NCBI GenBank assembly: GCA_946965045.2
Contig: OX337228.1
Coordinates: 3,968,001-4,032,000 of the forward strand
Reading direction: 5' to 3'
DNA length: 64,000 nt
DNA from: Epithemia pelagica
Taxonomy: Eukaryota > Bacillariophyta > Bacillariophyceae > Surirellales > Surirellaceae
Positions 30,208-40,852 of the stretch are shown here, piece by piece. A model generated the notes under the pieces. It was not told the origin of the DNA and did not search any database. It worked only from the letters and a program-made list of their open reading frames with translations. Both the position numbers and the translations under genes were made by a program. Within the stretch, counting starts at the first letter, position 1. Each line of letters opens with the position of its first letter.

Positions 30208-31704
30208 ATGTTGTCGGATCGATGGATGTGGTTTGGCCTGTTTGCCTTGGCGGCAGCAGCACAGGTGCAAGGTTTTCAGCTTCCGGTTGCATCCCAAGGA
30301 ATGTCTCGGACCACAGTTTCCTTGGAAGCCTCGTCTTCGGCCATTACACCGGCTGCTCCTCCTTTGCGCCGAAATCCTCCAAGGAAGATATGTTTAATGG
30401 TGGAGCCAACGCCCTTTACGCATGTATCGGGCTATGCCAATCGATTCAAAGAAATGCTCAAATACTTCAAAAAGGCAGGAGACGATGTGGATATCCTTAC
30501 CGTGGATGTCAAAACACCTGCATCCGAACTTCCGAAAGATTACTTGGGATATCCAGTGCGACATACACAAGGCTTTACTTTTCCTCTCTACAATGAAATC
30601 TCTTTGACGGTCGACTTACCGGAAATGGTGGGAGCACGAATTTTGGAAAAGTTTCGCCCGGATCTTATTCATGTAACAAGTCCTGGATTTTTGCTCTTTT
30701 CGGCCATCTTCTATGCACGTGTCATGTGTGTGCCCTTGGTGATCTCCTACCATACCCATTTGCCCGTCTATGCCTCCAATTACATGGGCTTTGTCCCTGG
30801 TGCTACCAAAATTGCCTGGGGTCTCCTTCGTTGGGTTCATAGCCGTGCCGATCTCACTTTGGTCACAAGCCCTCAAATGCAACAAGAATTAAAAGACAAT
30901 GGCATTCCTCGCGTTGAGGTTTGGAGAAAGGGTATTGATACCGAACGATTCAATCCAAGCTTTCGCAGTGATGAGATGCGAGAAAAAATGACGGATGGAA
31001 ACCCGGATGACTTTTTGATGGTGTACGTAGGACGATTGGGCGCGGAAAAACGTCTCAAAGATATCAAGGCAATGTTGGATAATATGCCGTCCAATACTCG
31101 TCTGTGTATTGTGGGGAAAGGACCACAGGCGGAGGAACTAAAAGATTTCTTCAAAGGAACCAAGACGGTGTTCACCGGACAGCTCAGCGGAGACGAGCTT
31201 TCGCAAGCCTTTGCTTCGGCCGATGCCTTTGTCATGCCAAGCGATAGTGAAACACTTGGATTTGTGGTCCTGGAATCCATGGCATCGGGTGTTCCAGTGA
31301 TTGGTGCCGCAGCTGGAGGTATCCCTGACTTGATTGATGATTGCAAGACAGGCTTTTTGGTACCACCCGGAGATACCAAGGGATTCGTGGAGCGGTTGGA
31401 GCAATTACGAGATGTATCCTTTCGCACTAAAATGGGTAACACGGCTCGCAAAGAGGCTGAGCGATGGAGTTGGGAATCCGCCACATCCGAACTGCGCAAC
31501 GTACAATATGAAAAGGCCTTGATCAACCACCATTCCAGGGCGTTTGGAGGATTTGGTAGACCAGGAACCGCCGGTATGTGGCGGTTGTTGGGGTGGCGTA
31601 TTAGCCGCGTACTTCAAAAGGTGGGCTTTACCATCAAAACACGAAGTGGTTTCAATGCACTATGGAAACGATTCTTCAAGAGCCGTCCTTCGGTAGCAAT
31701 GTAA
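30208..31704 (+). CDS. SQD2: UDP-sulfoquinovose:diacylglycerol sulfoquinovosyltransferase
   Basis: 498 residues from ATG 30208. It is a GT4-type glycosyltransferase: EPTPFTHVSGYANRFKEM at the N-lobe, HVTSPGFLLFSAIFYAR, SYHTHLPVYASNY (close to SQD2 of plants and cyanobacteria), then VYVGRLGAEKRLKDIKAM and SDSETLGFVVLESMASGVPV, the donor-binding E-x7-E-like region. It would transfer sulfoquinovose to diacylglycerol to form SQDG, a thylakoid anionic lipid that can replace phosphatidylglycerol when phosphate is short. The leader WFGLFALAAAAQVQG-FQLPVA is a signal peptide with Phe at +1, a plastid signal. The frame upstream of 30208 has another ATG (30094), but that start hides the leader. Confidence 0.95.
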   Translation: MLSDRWMWFGLFALAAAAQVQGFQLPVASQGMSRTTVSLEASSSAITPAAPPLRRNPPRKICLMVEPTPFTHVSGYANRFKEMLKYFKKAGDDVDILTVDVKTPASELPKDYLGYPVRHTQGFTFPLYNEISLTVDLPEMVGARILEKFRPDLIHVTSPGFLLFSAIFYARVMCVPLVISYHTHLPVYASNYMGFVPGATKIAWGLLRWVHSRADLTLVTSPQMQQELKDNGIPRVEVWRKGIDTERFNPSFRSDEMREKMTDGNPDDFLMVYVGRLGAEKRLKDIKAMLDNMPSNTRLCIVGKGPQAEELKDFFKGTKTVFTGQLSGDELSQAFASADAFVMPSDSETLGFVVLESMASGVPVIGAAAGGIPDLIDDCKTGFLVPPGDTKGFVERLEQLRDVSFRTKMGNTARKEAERWSWESATSELRNVQYEKALINHHSRAFGGFGRPGTAGMWRLLGWRISRVLQKVGFTIKTRSGFNALWKRFFKSRPSVAM

Positions 31705-31888
31705 ATCCGGTCCTATAAAGGGAGATTGAGGAGGTGGATTCTGTGTAAAAAGGTTGTTGGTTGATTGGATCAGTCGATCCAACTCAAAGTGTGAAAAGTT
31801 CTTACCCTACTATACTAGATGTTGTTTGTTCTATGACAATCGTTTCGCTTACATAGCTGCCCATAGGAAGCCCCCGTGGAGAATGAGA

Positions 31889-33834
31889 CTACGATCGTAT
31901 CAAAAGAGGATTTTCGATCAAAAAGGAATACGAGCAGTCCATGTCGTCGCTTAGTTCGATCAGAGCCTCGACCCATTGTTCTCGCGTAGCATTTTTGTTA
32001 CGCCGTAATCGCACCAATCCAGCCCGATTCATGCGCAACACAATGTCCAGATCACGCTGCCCACGTTCGATACCATCAATTTCATAGACTTGTTTGCCTA
32101 CGGTCACAGAAATGAGAGTATCGTTCGCGGCCAGGGCCCCCTTCCAAAGGGCATAGTATCCATGCGCCGAAATGGGATTCATTTCCAGCATGAGAACCTT
32201 CAAGGATGTTTGATATTTGGCCAGGGCCTGACACATGTAAATACAGCAATTGTCTCCAATGTTGTTGCGCAACAATCCAATGCCGTCAATGTTGCTAACG
32301 CGAAACAAAATGGCCAATAAAGGACCATGGGAATCGTCCACACCGGTATTTGCCAAGTTGATGAAACTCATTTCTGTGTTATAGCGCAAACTCGAACAAA
32401 GCATTCCTAGAAAGCCCTGTTTGTAGGCTGGTGTATCCTTGAACGAGTCGTAAATTCTCCGAGTCACATCACTGGTTGGACCATCACCAGCGTCTGGGTC
32501 CAAGAGTGGGTTATTGCATATATTGATCTTGGACAATGTGTTGTTGTGCATAAAGCTCCAAGCAAGGGCGCAGCCTCCAATGTGTCCGATGCAATTGTCT
32601 GCCAAGTTTATTCGTTCGAGCCGACAAGCAGGTATTAACTGTTAACAAAATGAAGAGAAACTTTTCATTGAGGCCACCCACAAAAGACCAAGACAAGCAC
32701 TTCAAGGAACCCTTCTTGACTTACCTGTGCCAATTGCAATGCCCCTTCATCTCCCAAGAAGTTGTCGGAAATATCCATACAGGTCATATTTCCCAATGAT
32801 TGAAAATGAAATTGCTCAATGGAATTGAGATTCAGTTCTACTCCTTGTATCGTGGGGTTGCGAAGAATTGCTTTGGTCACGACCGAAACGACCGGTTCGG
32901 ATAGATTCATGTCCCCCATATCCAAGTATTTCAAGGTCCGATTTTCAACCTCGATAGCGCGTGCAATGCTCTCGCCCAGCCCTTGTTCAATGGATCCCGA
33001 ACGCATACGCAACAAGAACAACGAGACATTGCTGGCCAACGCCTGATACACTGCCTCGTCGGTATTGTCGTTGGAAGTGTCTTGGTCCTCACCGCTAACA
33101 GTGTTGTCGTTGTCGTTGCCCGATGATGAAAGCGCGCACCGTTCGAGTTCAATCTTGAGCAATCCAGGACACTGCAGTAGCGCGATAAGGGCTCTGGCCG
33201 ACAAAGGTAAGTGATCCTCCGCAAACTCGTCGTATTTGACACAAACCGAAGTGAGGCTGATATGTGGTTTCACATATTGCAAGAACATGGCTTCGACTCT
33301 TTGACGCCATGCTCGCTCCTCGGCTTCGAAGGTTTCCGAACCCTCGTCACCATGGTCCACCATTAGCTCTTCTTGGAAATTAAGTTTCAAGTCCAGTAAT
33401 GTGAATGGCAGAGCCGAAAGTATTCTTCCGTATCTACTCTTCAAACCAGACACAATCACTGTGCGAATGTGCCCACTCTGAGGTTTCTTACACGAGTCAA
33501 TGAGTGCATGAAGGCGTTGACTAGTGTGATCGATCCAACTTGGGTCCATGTTCTTCAGATCTATATGCCATTCGGATGGGACATGCCCTGCTGCAGAAGC
33601 TCGATCAAATTCTAATAACACCGATGACCACTGATCTTCATGCACCATGCGAAGGAACAATGCATCCACTACGACGGAGGCTGTATGAGGTTTCTTCAAT
33701 AACTCATTGGTCATCGACAACCATTGGGAAAACGGAGAATTGCCTTCTGGAACCAAACCTTGTTCGAACTGCGCGGACCAACAAAGACGGATGGATGTGA
33801 GCACCACATGAGATGGCACAAAAGAGGACGTCAT
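31889..33834 (-). CDS. Leucine-rich-repeat (RNI-like) protein
   Basis: Two exons on the minus strand, 33834-32725 and 32638-31889, with an 86-bp intron (gtaagt...taacag), make 619 residues. The splice joins GDEGALQLAQ to LIPACRLERINLADNC without frame change. Residues about 300-520 contain ribonuclease-inhibitor-type repeats (TLKYLDMGDMNLSE, MTCMDISDNFLGDEGALQL, INLADNCIGHIGGCAL, LKVLMLEMNPISAHG). The N-terminal third shows no known domain. LRR proteins of this kind act as scaffolds; partner and location are unknown. No signal or membrane segment is seen. Confidence 0.82.
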
Positions 33835-34678
33835 GGTTCCTTGTTCAATGAAAATGTATCGATTCCAGAAGATAGCGCCACTCGTTTCTCAACTACTACT
33901 CATTTCGTCCTGGTACTTCTTGGTTGTTCGTTGTTCCCTTTCCACTTCCACCTATGGACATATCTCTTACAATTCACAAGATATCGTCATGATGGTTTTC
34001 TGTCTTTTCGATGTTCGACGTAGGAGTATTGTTTATCGCCTTCCAAAAGAATAGGCTATGGTCTATGGTCTTGTTCTCTTTTGTCCTGTTCTTCAAGGGG
34101 TAGCAGAATTGAGCTGTAAAAGTCTTCTGAATCCCGGTTCACAAACTGTGTAGTCTCAATCTTACACTACTAAACAGAATATGCGACATGAAGGAGACAC
34201 AAGATAAGAGCCATCTCTGTGACGTCATAAATCGGAACCGCAAGACTTTTTTCAATGTTGGTAGTCTACCGTACGGAGGTGGTACTCTCTAGCTAAGTGG
34301 GAGGATTACGAAAATCGACTTTTCGTTGTACGATTTCGGGATCCGTCAGTGTAAGACTCCTAATGGCGAAAAACGATCCCCTACATCGTTCCTACTAAGC
34401 TCAGTCGAACACGAGAGCGACCTCAGTCGCAATTTAGACGACAAGACAAGAGCTAGCAAGACAAGGCGGAGCTATGCACTCTCTAGAGCATAACAGATTG
34501 CCGACCAAAGCGTTGGCTTTTCACGTGTCTTATGAAATCGAAGATGAACGTGCTGGAAGCTGATTGGATCGTTGTTCCCAACAGATTGTTTTTCAGAAGA
34601 AAAAGTAGCAAACAGTGGCTCGGGAGCAACAAACAGAGTCCAACCCTTCATACTCGTATTCGTACGTCTCTAGCCGTG
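33835..34678. other. Intergenic region upstream of the LRR gene
   Basis: 844 bp between the start of the LRR gene and the stop of the J-protein gene (both minus strand). It contains a palindromic TGACGTCA site (34220-34227) but no coding frame I trust and no tRNA. Confidence 0.5.
34220..34227. promoter_or_regulatory. CRE-type palindrome TGACGTCA
   Basis: A perfect bZIP/CRE octamer, about 390 bp upstream of the LRR gene start. In the diatom Phaeodactylum such elements mediate CO2/cAMP control of carbonic anhydrase genes. A site this short can occur by chance, and it is one of few candidates in this gap. Confidence 0.25.
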
Positions 34679-35410
34679 CTACCATTTTCGTTTCCGTCTC
34701 AAAATGCCATTAATCTCCCGACCCCGTTGTGCTCCAGCCTCGAGTTGCAACACTACAGAACCATCACCTCCGCCTTCGACTGTCTGAGTCACCATGCGAG
34801 CCAGCGTCCACATGCCACCGTCGCGGTCGAGGCCTCCCGATTCGCCTCCAATTTTGGCCGTCATTTCGGCGACTTCTTTCATGGTCTGAATATCCATGTA
34901 CGGCATATCCAAACCACCCGATTCATTTTTGAACCAACTATTCAACTCGTCTTCCTCCCATTTTTTGTCGGATTCAGACCTTCGCACCGCAATGCCCTGA
35001 GGGCCTTCTACCAAGGCTTCGAAGGCTTCTCGTATTTTCATAAATGTTTCTCGATTCGATTCTTCTTCCTCTTTGGTTTTCGCGGTGGCTGTGTCGGGAT
35101 GATGTTTCATGGCCAATTTCAGAAAGCTTTTCTTTACTGCGGAATACTGATCCTTTTCGGAAACACCGAGGACGACAAAGGGATCATTTTGTGATTTCCT
35201 CTTGAGCCTGGATGCTTTTTCTTTATGGAACGAGCTCCGTGATGAAAATGGTCTTTGTCTGCTTCTAGCTGTACCTATTTCCATGGGCCACATCACCACC
35301 GCGGACGCTTCGGGCTTCCACCCTGTCACCATGGCGTAGCCCAACATCTTGTTGGTGGGTAGACGGCTTGCACATTTCTGGCCAACGGATACGACACGAC
35401 TTTGTAGCAT
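34679..35410 (-). CDS. J-domain (DnaJ-like) protein, probably mitochondrial
   Basis: 243 residues from ATG 35410. The J domain occupies about residues 75-150: NDPFVVLGVSEKDQYSAVKK, then LAMKHHPDTAT with the essential HPD. The leader is rich in Arg, Ser and Gln with few acidic residues, which fits a mitochondrial presequence. J proteins stimulate the ATPase of Hsp70. The C-terminal part (SWFKNESGGLDMPYM) contains no further known domain. A long plus-strand frame opposite is an antisense shadow. Confidence 0.85.
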   Translation of the reverse strand: MLQSRVVSVGQKCASRLPTNKMLGYAMVTGWKPEASAVVMWPMEIGTARSRQRPFSSRSSFHKEKASRLKRKSQNDPFVVLGVSEKDQYSAVKKSFLKLAMKHHPDTATAKTKEEEESNRETFMKIREAFEALVEGPQGIAVRRSESDKKWEEDELNSWFKNESGGLDMPYMDIQTMKEVAEMTAKIGGESGGLDRDGGMWTLARMVTQTVEGGGDGSVVLQLEAGAQRGREINGILRRKRKW

Positions 35411-35565
35411 GGTTGCCAGAGACTCCTCCAAGAATCAAGAGCAGCAACACCTCAACATGAACAACAGAAAATAGGGAGACACTCTTTCGATGAGGACAAA
35501 GAACACAACAAGGTTTGGTGCGTGGAAAGTGGACATGGGATGCTGTCAAATTCCGAAAAGCGGGC

Positions 35566-37134
35566 ATGCCAATGACGTCAACCTCAGTTAAGTCGCTGTT
35601 TAGTAGCTCTACAGTCATTTGTGACAAGATCCTTCTTGGACATCACAGATCAGGACCACAGGAGAGGATCATGATGGTTCCATGGTGTTTGATTGCGTTG
35701 GTATTCTCGAGATACTCCGTCAAAGGATACAGTCAAGACCATGGACCGTCCAGTCCCAAGACGAGGAGTAGCTCAGTGGGAGAAATGGTGCAACGGGCCG
35801 AGACGGTAAACGATCTTTTGGAGGCAGCGACCCATCTGTGGTTACCCACGGACGACACGTTAGCACCTCATTTGTTGGCACAACAAATTCACCATGAAAA
35901 ACGATTGCGATGGAGTTCCCATCTCCTGACGAAACTTTCGATGCATCGAGCACCCGAACAAAAACAAGATGACGGGGTGACGTGGTCCAAACTCGAACGG
36001 TTGGTACAAGCAGCCGCCATGCCGTTTCAGGCACGAGCGTCGACGGATCGAGTGGACAAGGAAGGACGATACTTAAAAGAAGCTGTATGCGGGATGCATT
36101 CCTTGTTTGGGTCTGGTCTTGTTACAGGATCTGTCTCCAACAATGTATTGGATGCGATACAAACCATGTTTGATCGTATCGACAGGATGGGCCACCTGGT
36201 TCCTTTGCCCGATGCGATTGAAATGAAATGGTCCTGTGAAAGCATCGTGAAGCGATTGAATTTGAAGGCCAATGACGAATCCTCCTGGAAGGGAACTGTT
36301 CCGTCCAGTCTGGAGGTCCGAACGGCATGGACTCCCTTTGATATTCTGCCGGCTGTTGTGGACTGGGAGGAGATGTTGCCCGATGCCATTGATCGTTTGA
36401 CACAGGATATTCCCTTTCGGTATGACGCCATTGTAACGCGGACGGGGGCATCGGTCACTGAGCGCCGTGGTACTGCTTGGATTGCCGAGTCAGGAATTGG
36501 AGCACTGGCTTACAGTGGCAAACTCATGGCCCCTTCTCCCATTCCACCGATAGTCCAACAAGTCATGAGGCATGTGGAAACCCATGTCATGCTCAAACAG
36601 GGTGGTGTGGAAGATACATATCCACGTCCCTTTTTCGACTGTGCTCTTTGCAACCTCTACCCGGACGTGGAAAGTGCCTGCAAGTTCCATACCGATCCTG
36701 AACATGGAAGTCACTGGGATCGGCTCACCTGTGTAGTGGCTACGGGAGAGCCCCGACGATTTGCATTTCGACCCATTCCTCATGTTTCAAAATGGTCCGA
36801 ATGGGACCCGTCTCGCACGACCACAACTACAACACCACCCGAAAACAATGAAAATATCCCTGCCAGCATTACATTGTTTCCGGGAGATGTTGTCAAAATG
36901 TACGGGAGATGCAATGACGACTTTCACCATGCGGTCTATGCCGACGAATCGAAACCTGCCTTCAATGGGAGACCACGAGCGCGGATTAGCCTGGTTCTCA
37001 AGCGAGCCATTGCAAGATCTGGAGGACAAAAGGGCCACGGCATTGCCGGAGAAGGCCGTCGATCAAGGCGACGACGAGCAACCAACAGTGACACTAAGAA
37101 AACACGTGAACGTACAACCAGACGAAGAAGATGA
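35566..37134 (+). CDS. AlkB-like 2OG-Fe(II) oxygenase
   Basis: 522 residues from the first ATG (35566); ATGs at 35671/35674 would give a shorter form with hydrophobic start MMVPWCLIALVFSRY, so the N-terminus is uncertain. The C-terminal third is an AlkB fold: CKFHTDPEHGSHWDRLT provides His and Asp of the iron site, DDFHHAVYADES the distal His, and RARISLVLKR the 2-oxoglutarate Arg region (R-x5-K rather than the usual R-x5-R). AlkB proteins remove alkyl groups from nucleic acids or proteins. The tail is strongly basic (RRSRRRR), suggesting nucleic acid binding. It ends 43 bp before a second AlkB-fold gene on the other strand. Confidence 0.83.
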   Translation: MPMTSTSVKSLFSSSTVICDKILLGHHRSGPQERIMMVPWCLIALVFSRYSVKGYSQDHGPSSPKTRSSSVGEMVQRAETVNDLLEAATHLWLPTDDTLAPHLLAQQIHHEKRLRWSSHLLTKLSMHRAPEQKQDDGVTWSKLERLVQAAAMPFQARASTDRVDKEGRYLKEAVCGMHSLFGSGLVTGSVSNNVLDAIQTMFDRIDRMGHLVPLPDAIEMKWSCESIVKRLNLKANDESSWKGTVPSSLEVRTAWTPFDILPAVVDWEEMLPDAIDRLTQDIPFRYDAIVTRTGASVTERRGTAWIAESGIGALAYSGKLMAPSPIPPIVQQVMRHVETHVMLKQGGVEDTYPRPFFDCALCNLYPDVESACKFHTDPEHGSHWDRLTCVVATGEPRRFAFRPIPHVSKWSEWDPSRTTTTTTPPENNENIPASITLFPGDVVKMYGRCNDDFHHAVYADESKPAFNGRPRARISLVLKRAIARSGGQKGHGIAGEGRRSRRRRATNSDTKKTRERTTRRRR

Positions 37135-37177
37135 CGAAGCGAGAAGAGGAGATATCGAAAAGAGATTACTATGAAGA

Positions 37178-38069
37178 TCAATCTTTGGCCTTTTCATCAC
37201 GAAAGATGATGGAAAAGCGATCCTCCCGTGCTACGACTGAATTTGTTGGTCGAAAGACGGCTTGGTCCTCCAGAAGTTCATGCGTGTATAGATATCGGCT
37301 GGCACCGCATAACGCATACAAGGACCGAGGCGGAAGAAGTAAATCCACGTGGCCCTCCTCCTGTTTGGAATCTTGGTTGCGACTGGATGTGTCTGGACTG
37401 TTACTGCCATCGCCCACTTCTTCTGGAGGGGCAGGTTGTAGACGCATAATGCTAGATGATTTTAAGGATAAACCTGCCACGATATCCCCTGAAAACCGAA
37501 TGGAATCGACATGTGCCTTCAACTCTCCTGAAGCCTGCAATTGAATGGCATGACATGGAAGCCATTTCACTTGTGGTCGCGATGTTGCTTCGTCAGAAAA
37601 GTGGGTAGTGGCCAATCGTTCTCGAAGACGAACTAAGACGTCTTTGGTTAGTTGGGACAGTGAGTCATCTTCGTTCAGCTCGATTTCTTTGTACTGAACA
37701 ATCACGGCATCCCAGTGCCCACGTTCATATCGACGTCTACGTAAATCGTGATATATACATCCAACACGAGTGAGAAAATTGAAGAAGCGACTTGATTCTG
37801 TTACATTGATACTTGAAGATGAACACCCACCGTCTCATTTTGGACTCTAAATCTTTGAGAATTAGTTCTTCTTCCTCTGTGGTGACAACGTTTGGATACA
37901 CATGGGCAGATTGGGCGAAATTCGAGGGAGCATTGTCAATATCCATAAGGGATGGATCCGATACCAGCCGCGAGATCTTTCTCAACGAAGAAAAGGAAGT
38001 AACTCTTAGTCTCCTGTATCGTGTTAGAGAAAAGAGATGGGGCTGAATACATTGTGAAATAATCTTCAT
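37178..38069 (-). CDS. ALKBH7-like mitochondrial AlkB protein
   Basis: Two exons, 38069-37831 and 37736-37178, with a 94-bp intron (gtgggt...cgtag), give 265 residues. The splice makes LESKMRRRRYERGHWDAVIV, which matches the conserved RRRYE..HWD region of ALKBH7. Iron ligands are in LKAHVDSIRFSG (His, Asp) and YTHELL (His); RFSIIFR is the R-x5-R that binds 2-oxoglutarate. The block DIVAGLSLKSSSIMRL is typical. The N-terminus MKIISQCIQPHLFSLTRYRR is a mitochondrial presequence, consistent with animal ALKBH7, a mitochondrial protein tied to programmed necrosis and fatty acid use. Confidence 0.9.
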
Positions 38070-38499
38070 GGAGAGTTTGAGTGTTTCATTGGTGATGGCC
38101 AAAAGATACCGCGAAAGATACACTATCTACTCCTCTATCTTGTATACAGAATACAGACTTGTCTACCCTCTTAGCTTTTGGTCTTCAAGCGAAGTATTAA
38201 TCGACCATGATATTTGATCATTCCTTTTCGAATAACTCCTATCAACAATCAATCAAGAGTAACTAGTATTTGTCCACAGCAGCGATTTGTTGGTGGAATC
38301 ATAACAACTGAAATGGCTACTAAGATCTTATTACACTTGGAAGCTTGCTCTTCTCGTAAACCATGCACAGGCTATGAAATGTGCAGTATCCATCGTTGCA
38401 GTCCAACAAATTCCAACGCTAACTTATGGACATAATGAGGCTGCGGGATGATATGTTCGTCCTGAAGCTGGGAAGTAGAAGCAGGAAATTTTGTTTTCT
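38070..38499. other. Intergenic spacer
   Basis: 430 bp upstream of the ALKBH7-like gene and downstream of the gamma-CA-like gene. Nothing recognisable. Confidence 0.6.
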
Positions 38500-39306
38500 C
38501 TACTTAGCTGCTTCTGCGGCTGCCTGTTTTTCGAGCTCTTCTAGATGGACGTATGTGTAACCATGGGGTAAAAGCTCCACAATATGATCCCATGCAATTT
38601 CATGAATATGTTCGGCTTTTTCTTGAATTGATTCTTTCTCATTAGCATCCAAGTCGGCCACAAACTTGGCCGGATTTCCGGCCCATTTTTGTCCCGCCGG
38701 AATGTGTTGATAGGGCAAAACCACAGTGCCTGGCTCGAGAATCACGTGGTCATCGATCATGCTCCCTTCCAATATTGTGCACTTGTCACCAACAATCACC
38801 AAGTCGTCAATTCGACACGATTTCAATACACAACCCGAGCCGATAGTCACGTAATGACCCACATGAGTATCTGGGGGATATCCAGTTTCCAATTCCGACG
38901 ACGACGAAAGCGTCTTTAGAACTGAGCCTTCGCCGATACTGCTCGTATAACCAACTATGATACTGTGACCGCTGTCCGCACGTAAAACTGACTTGTACCA
39001 AACAGACGATTTGTCCCAGCACGTAACATCACCAATCATGACAGCCGATGGAGCCACAAAGGTATCATTTGTTTGAAAAGGCTTGGCACCATTAAAATTT
39101 ACCTTCGGCCTGTGGCGAGAGAAGATCTATACAGGAGCAGCACCAGGAAAACGCAACAAGAGCAAGCGATGGGATACGCATGAGGGACCCTCCGTAACCA
39201 CACAAACGAAGGGGCAACACAATGATGAACTTACCTCCACCCCGGCTCCACGCTTAAGCATGTTACCGGTGTCACGAAGCCCTCTTCCGAATGCCGCAGA
39301 GTTCAT
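38500..39306 (-). CDS. Gamma-carbonic-anhydrase-like protein without zinc ligands
   Basis: Two exons, 39306-39235 and 39102-38500, with an intron of about 132 bp, give about 224 residues; the donor (gtaagt) is clear, but the acceptor (gccgaag) is my best in-frame choice and could differ slightly. The left-handed beta-helix is evident: FVAPSAVMIGDVTCWDKSSV, THVGHYVTIGSGCVL, ILEGSMIDDHVILEPGTVVL and AGQKWAGNPAKFVAD. The N-terminal piece GRGLRDTGNMLKRGAG resembles gamma-CAs of mitochondrial complex I. The His residues that hold zinc in active gamma-CAs are replaced: the positions read GSVLKTL and IGSGCVLKSC. It is therefore probably a structural gamma-CA-like subunit rather than an enzyme. Confidence 0.83.
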
Positions 39307-39695
39307 CTTTATCGTTAATCTATACAAGAGGACAAGGATCAAAAGGAGAAGACAACGATAACAACTCTCTTCGGCGCATCAAACCAAATCTCATCACAGC
39401 AACGCACCCGCCATTGATGTGGTGGGGCCGCATGGTCCCGGTGGGGTATCAGTCATGCGGGAATGAATGGAGAGATGCGAAATGCGCGAAATGCGCGGTT
39501 GGAGGATGCGAAACGCGCGGTCTCACGAGGTTTGCGGAAAGTTGCAAGTTCCAACTCTTGCAGCTTCCGATTTGCGGAACAAGGAACATCACAACAACAA
39601 GGCATCGACTGCCGAGGTTCGACTACAAGTGAAGAGCTCATAATTCTCCATATCTCAAATAAGATAACGATTTGAAAAGATCAAGGGTCGAAAGC
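39307..39695. other. Intergenic, divergent promoter region
   Basis: 389 bp with short repeats of gcgaaatgcgcg type around 39476-39520. No ORF of note. Confidence 0.5.
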
Positions 39696-40688
39696 ATGGT
39701 GTCTTCCGCAAAATTCAACAATGGAAGCCTTTTCTACCCACTGGACGCCGTCTGTGGCAACAAATCTTTCTTCTGGGTTGGCCGAGGAGGGTTTGGTGTC
39801 ACCCATCCTGGCAATGAGAATGTTCGGTGGATTATTGCAAGCAAGATTGACGAATACCAGAAACTCAAGCGCTCGCAACGTGGAGTGGTTGTTCGCAGTC
39901 TCTTGGACAATGAGCTACGACATATCAAGTTTGTAACACCACGTCAGGCAGTGCTGAAGAAGCTCGAAGCTGACGATAACCGACGCCAAAATGATAGCAG
40001 CACCGAAGACTGTTGTGACGAGAATAGTGACACTAACAGCAAGAACCGTCGTGTTGGAGGGTCACGACGAAAGTCCTTGCTTGACAAGCATGGTAGCATT
40101 GATAGAATCCTTTCGTACCCAAAGGACGTATGTGTTGAAGTTGGATACGAATGGACAGTTGACATTATCAGCCACCTCCTTCGAGATGATGGTATCTGCA
40201 AACGGAACAAGCAACAAAACGATGCCAAGAGTCAGCAGTGTGGCAAGAAACAGAAAAGACAACGAGCCACAAAAACGACGAAGACTGCGCCCATCAAGAG
40301 GAAACGGGAACGCCAGAATACAAATTCAAGAGTATGCGATACGACAGTACGAGTCTCTTGTGATATGAATAGCGAAGTGCAAGGAGATTGCGAACTCTTT
40401 GAACAAATTTTTCCAGAAGAATCTGGAGCCGACATTTCTAAGAGCACGGAGCTGACACCAAAGAAAGTGGACAATTTTGTTTCCCACCTGCTCCTCCAAG
40501 AAGAGAAAGAGAATTTCGACATGATACACCAAAACGATTTCATTGACTGCATTGAGCGCTCCTCCAAACGACAGAGACTGTGCACCCCTTCTTGCTTTCA
40601 TGAAGAACATTCTTCTGAGGCTGATGTGGACGACATGCTGAATTTTTTCAACGAAGTTCTCGATTATTCCGAAGCTATACCACTGTAG
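39696..40688 (+). CDS. DUF6824-type protein
   Basis: 330 residues from ATG 39696. Near residue 28 lies FFWVGRGGFGVTHPGNENVR, followed by IIASKIDEYQKLKRSQRGVV and a basic helix. This resembles the DUF6824 module (xGRGGxxNxHPGNxxFR), which is expanded in diatoms and has unknown function. The middle has strongly basic segments (GKKQKRQRATKTTKTAPIKR), typical of nuclear proteins, and the C-terminal third is acidic (EADVDDMLNFFNEVLDY), like an activation domain. A nuclear or DNA-associated role is inference only. Confidence 0.72.
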   Translation: MVSSAKFNNGSLFYPLDAVCGNKSFFWVGRGGFGVTHPGNENVRWIIASKIDEYQKLKRSQRGVVVRSLLDNELRHIKFVTPRQAVLKKLEADDNRRQNDSSTEDCCDENSDTNSKNRRVGGSRRKSLLDKHGSIDRILSYPKDVCVEVGYEWTVDIISHLLRDDGICKRNKQQNDAKSQQCGKKQKRQRATKTTKTAPIKRKRERQNTNSRVCDTTVRVSCDMNSEVQGDCELFEQIFPEESGADISKSTELTPKKVDNFVSHLLLQEEKENFDMIHQNDFIDCIERSSKRQRLCTPSCFHEEHSSEADVDDMLNFFNEVLDYSEAIPL

Positions 40689-40852
40689 TCCCATCCCATG
40701 CCTACATTTTTGTTTTAAAGCTCCCGTTACTCATTAGTTCTATATCATTTGATCTTGTTATAGACTACACAGCAGTTGTGCTCGCCCAAGCGAGTCAGTT
40801 ATTGCAACGGTGTCTTACTATGGATCATTTCTGTTGTCAACCACGTAAGCTC

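Noticed and set aside
34532-35194. 220-codon plus-strand frame
   Set aside because: Antisense to the J-domain gene, whose HPD motif is clear.
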